This document shows positions 6,515-9,383 of a stretch of DNA of 9,383 nucleotides, one piece after another. A program made the position numbers and the translations under genes. Source of the DNA: Crocinitomicaceae bacterium (GTDB lineage: Bacteria; Bacteroidota; Bacteroidia; Flavobacteriales_D; Crocinitomicaceae); NCBI GenBank assembly GCA_011522905.1, contig WTIB01000140.1, positions 1 to 9,383 on the forward strand, written 5' to 3'. The notes beneath the pieces were generated by a model, which saw only the letters and a list, made by a program, of their open reading frames with translations, ran no database searches and had not been told where the DNA came from. Every line of letters starts with the position of its first letter. The stretch's first letter is position 1.

Positions 6515-9383
6515 ATGAATAATTTTTGTCTTTCTTTCATCTTTTCACTTACCCTTTTTAGTTTTTATGGTCAACAAGGAATCGTACGAGGTTCAGTAAT
6601 TGACAACTCCACAGGAGAATTATTACCAATGGTAAAAATTCAGGTTGAAGGCATGAATAAAGGTGCTTTTTCAGATTTAGATGGAAAATTTGAAGTAAAA
6701 CTCGACCCTGGAACATACAACCTTATTTTTTCTATGTATTCATACAGCAATACCGTCATTAATGCTGTGGAGGTTAAAGCTGATGACGTGACCCTGGTTG
6801 AGAATGTAATGCTCAGTGCGAAAGTAACTGACCTTGGCGAAGTGACAGTTCAAGCCGAATACAAAAAAAATACAGAAAATGCCATTTTACGGCTAAAGCT
6901 AAAGTCCGCAAATATGATCGATGGAATCTCAGCATCGAATTTTAGAAAAACAGGAGACTCTGATGCGGCGTCTGCAATGAGAAGGGTTCCTGGTATTTCT
7001 GTTGCCAATGGAAAATATATTTTTATTAGAGGTATTGGCGACCGCTATAACAAGACCATACTAAACGGCCTTGACATTCCGGGACTTGACCCTGATCGAA
7101 ATACACTTCAGATGGACATATTCCCCACCTCGCTGATAGACAATATGATCGTAAACAAAAGCTTTAGTGCTGAATTACCAGCAGACTTTACGGGTGGATT
7201 GGTGAATATCGAATTGGCCAGTTTCCCCAATAAGAAAACACAAAATATTTCGTTTAGAGCCGGATATAACCCAAATTTTCACTTAAGAAACGATTACTTA
7301 GATTACAAAGGGGGGAATTTTGATTTTCTTGGCTTTGATGATGGAACAAGAGCCATTCCTGCTGAAAACAATATACCAAATTTCACTCAAGTTGTGGGCA
7401 ACCCTCAAGGGCAAACTGCCCAAAACTATAGAGATATTTTAAGATCTTTCAACAGCACAATGGCGGCGCAAGAACGCATGAGCTTGGTTGATATGGGGAT
7501 GTCAATGACATTTGGTGATCAGATCAAGAAAGAGAAAAGAACGTATGCCTATAACTTTATGCTCAATTACCGAAACAATACAGAATTTTATGAAGAGGCG
7601 ATTTTTGCAAGATATGGACTACCAGGAAATCCCGATCTGACTGCGATGGACACTATGGAATATCAAAACGGTCGATATGGAGTAAATACGGTGATGTTGA
7701 GTACCTTGGCTGGTTTCGCTATGAAGACCTTAAAAGCTAAATACAGTGTGACTTTAATGCATTTACAAAATGGTGAATCTAGTGCTGGTATTTTTGACTT
7801 TGTGAATAATGACGAAGGTTCTTATTTCGAAGGTTATCAACACAATTTATTTTACAGCCAAAAGTCATTATCCAATCTTCATATTGCAGCCAAATACAAA
7901 TTTGAAGAAGCAAAATGGGATTTGGAGTGGAAAATTTCTCCTACTTACTCTAGAATTTATGATCCCGATATCCGATTTACACGTTATGAGGTGATTGATG
8001 ACGGAGTTCGTATCAGTACAGAAACTGGTTTTCCAGAACGTATATGGAGAGATCTAAATGAAATCAATGCGGTTTCTTTAGTTTCAGCAAAAAAGACCTA
8101 TGAGGCATTTGGTTCCAAGGCCTTTTTAAAATTAGGAGCAGGACATACTTACAAGCAACGTAGCTTTGAAATCAAAAATTTTGCTGTAAATGTTAGAGAA
8201 GGAAATAGCCAAATCAATTTAACGGGTAACCCGAATGAATTATTCGAGGAAGACAACTTATGGCCTTATTATGGAGATGCAACAACGGGTGTCACAATTG
8301 AGACTCCGTTTTTACCGGATAATCCCAATAAGTTCAATTCAAACATCAACAATACTGCTGCATATGTTTCCAATGAAATGACCATCGGTAAAAAGTTCAA
8401 GTCCATCATTGGGTTGAGAACAGAATATTATGTGCATCGATACACAGGTCAAAATCAATTGGGTACAATTATATATGACAACGATAAGGTCTTAGAGAAT
8501 TTGGGTATTTTTCCTGCTGTTAATTTGGTTTTTTCAGTTACAGAAAACCAAAACTTCAGATTTTCATATGGAAAGACTATCGCAAGACCATCGTTTAAGG
8601 AATTGTCTTTTGCTGAAATCTATGACCCGATTACCGGAAGAACATTTATTGGCGGTTTATTCGAAGATATAAATACTGTCAATGGTGAAGAGAAAGTCTA
8701 TTGGGATGGTAATTTAAGAAGTACCAACATCCATAATCTTGATTTTAGATGGGAAGTATTTCCTGATCGTGGCAGAACCATTTCAATTAGTGGATTTTAC
8801 AAAAAGTTCTTTGACCCTATTGAAATCATTCAGTATGCCACTCAACCAGGTGCATTTCAGCCGAGAAACGTGGGAGACGGGCAGGTTATTGGAGGAGAAT
8901 TTGAAATTCGTGAAAACCTCGCATGGATTAGTGAGAAAACGAAAGCCTTTGATTTTGTACTCAATGTTACCATCGTAGATTCTCGAATCCAACTTAGCGA
9001 GACGGAGTATGATAGTAGAGTTGAGAATGCTAGAACGGGTCAAACCATTGAACGATACAGAAAAATGGCAGGACAGGCCCCATACATTATCAATGGTGGA
9101 TTCTCATTTAATGGTGTGGAAAAAGGATTTTTTAGCAACATGCAGGCGGGTATTTTTTACAATGTGCAAGGTGAGACACTTCAGTTTGCTGGAATTATAG
9201 ACCGACCAGATATCTATTCAGTTCCATTTCATAGCTTAAATTTCAATGTCAACAAAACATTTGGAAAAGATGAGCAATACACATTAGGTGTAAGAGTAAG
9301 CAACTGTCTGAATGATAAAAGAGAAAGTATTTTCAAGTCATTCAATGCTGACGATCAATTTTTCACTCAGCTAAGTCCAGGTG
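6515..9383 (+). CDS. TonB-dependent outer-membrane receptor, 3' end beyond the window
   Basis: The frame from ATG 6515 is open for 956 codons and meets no stop before the window ends. A signal peptide (about 1-19, ending SFYG) leads into a carboxypeptidase-regulatory-like beta-sandwich (about 22-102; VRGSVID, FSDLDGKFEVKLDPGTY). A TonB plug domain follows (about 107-260) with GDSDAASAMRRVPGISV, FIRGIGDRYNKTILNG, DPDRNTLQMDIFPTSLIDN and FTGGLVNIEL. The rest is the beta-barrel of a roughly 970-residue receptor, with barrel-type segments such as FRFSYGKTIARPSFKEL and a late LGVRVSNCLNDKR; perhaps 10-20 residues are missing. It energises uptake of a bound nutrient across the outer membrane through TonB-ExbBD. 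The GDRYN-type plug is a known Bacteroidota subgroup, distinct from classical SusC. The substrate cannot be read from sequence. The upstream A-rich TAAAAAAATAACCT is typical for this phylum in place of a Shine-Dalgarno site. Confidence 0.93.
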   Translation, partial: MNNFCLSFIFSLTLFSFYGQQGIVRGSVIDNSTGELLPMVKIQVEGMNKGAFSDLDGKFEVKLDPGTYNLIFSMYSYSNTVINAVEVKADDVTLVENVMLSAKVTDLGEVTVQAEYKKNTENAILRLKLKSANMIDGISASNFRKTGDSDAASAMRRVPGISVANGKYIFIRGIGDRYNKTILNGLDIPGLDPDRNTLQMDIFPTSLIDNMIVNKSFSAELPADFTGGLVNIELASFPNKKTQNISFRAGYNPNFHLRNDYLDYKGGNFDFLGFDDGTRAIPAENNIPNFTQVVGNPQGQTAQNYRDILRSFNSTMAAQERMSLVDMGMSMTFGDQIKKEKRTYAYNFMLNYRNNTEFYEEAIFARYGLPGNPDLTAMDTMEYQNGRYGVNTVMLSTLAGFAMKTLKAKYSVTLMHLQNGESSAGIFDFVNNDEGSYFEGYQHNLFYSQKSLSNLHIAAKYKFEEAKWDLEWKISPTYSRIYDPDIRFTRYEVIDDGVRISTETGFPERIWRDLNEINAVSLVSAKKTYEAFGSKAFLKLGAGHTYKQRSFEIKNFAVNVREGNSQINLTGNPNELFEEDNLWPYYGDATTGVTIETPFLPDNPNKFNSNINNTAAYVSNEMTIGKKFKSIIGLRTEYYVHRYTGQNQLGTIIYDNDKVLENLGIFPAVNLVFSVTENQNFRFSYGKTIARPSFKELSFAEIYDPITGRTFIGGLFEDINTVNGEEKVYWDGNLRSTNIHNLDFRWEVFPDRGRTISISGFYKKFFDPIEIIQYATQPGAFQPRNVGDGQVIGGEFEIRENLAWISEKTKAFDFVLNVTIVDSRIQLSETEYDSRVENARTGQTIERYRKMAGQAPYIINGGFSFNGVEKGFFSNMQAGIFYNVQGETLQFAGIIDRPDIYSVPFHSLNFNVNKTFGKDEQYTLGVRVSNCLNDKRESIFKSFNADDQFFTQLSPG

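Noticed and set aside
8739..9200. Several 60-90 codon ORFs on both strands near the right end
   Set aside because: They all overlap the continuous TonB-receptor frame, which has clear family motifs and runs open to the window edge.

Overview
The window looks like an AT-rich chromosome segment from a Bacteroidota bacterium, most likely Flavobacteriales. The lineage call rests on three things: a type IX secretion (T9SS) C-terminal sorting domain, a TonB-dependent receptor with an N-terminal carboxypeptidase-regulatory-like domain, and A-rich leaders with weak Shine-Dalgarno sites. It is an inference from protein style; no rRNA or other phylogenetic marker is present. All supported genes are on the + strand. 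I saw no tRNA, rRNA, insertion sequence, CRISPR array or phage gene.

Layout: (1) 1-242 is a leader region without a convincing gene. (2) 243-4016 encodes a 1257-residue secreted subtilisin-like (S8) protease with a long tail of adhesive and Ig-like modules ending in a T9SS sorting domain. A strong intrinsic terminator at 4025-4064 closes this unit. (3) 4275-4958 encodes an OmpR/PhoB-type response regulator with no histidine kinase beside it. (4) 5221-6441 encodes a lipoprotein whose body looks like a right-handed beta-helix. (5) 6466-6500 is a second intrinsic terminator, lying between the lipoprotein gene and the next gene. (6) 6515-9383 is the first 956 codons of a large TonB-dependent outer-membrane receptor that runs off the window. 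It has no stop codon here, so a simple start-to-stop ORF search misses it.

The most interesting signal is regulatory. The leaders of the response regulator gene and of the lipoprotein gene both carry TTAA three times at exactly 11-bp spacing. In each, two adjacent units fit CTTAAYMT-N3-CTTAAYMT, on the + strand before the regulator and on the - strand before the lipoprotein. This is the architecture expected of a PhoB/OmpR-family binding site, and the copy before the lipoprotein reads TTAACA-N5-TTAACA, like the Bacillus PhoP box. It sits directly upstream of a good Bacteroidota-type promoter. My working model is that the regulator controls itself and a lipoprotein/receptor pair that imports a nutrient, with phosphate or a phosphorus compound the first candidate. 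The pair resembles SusCD in logic, but a beta-helix lipoprotein takes the SusD place and comes first, and a terminator between the genes may set their ratio. The link to phosphate and the pairing itself are inferences.
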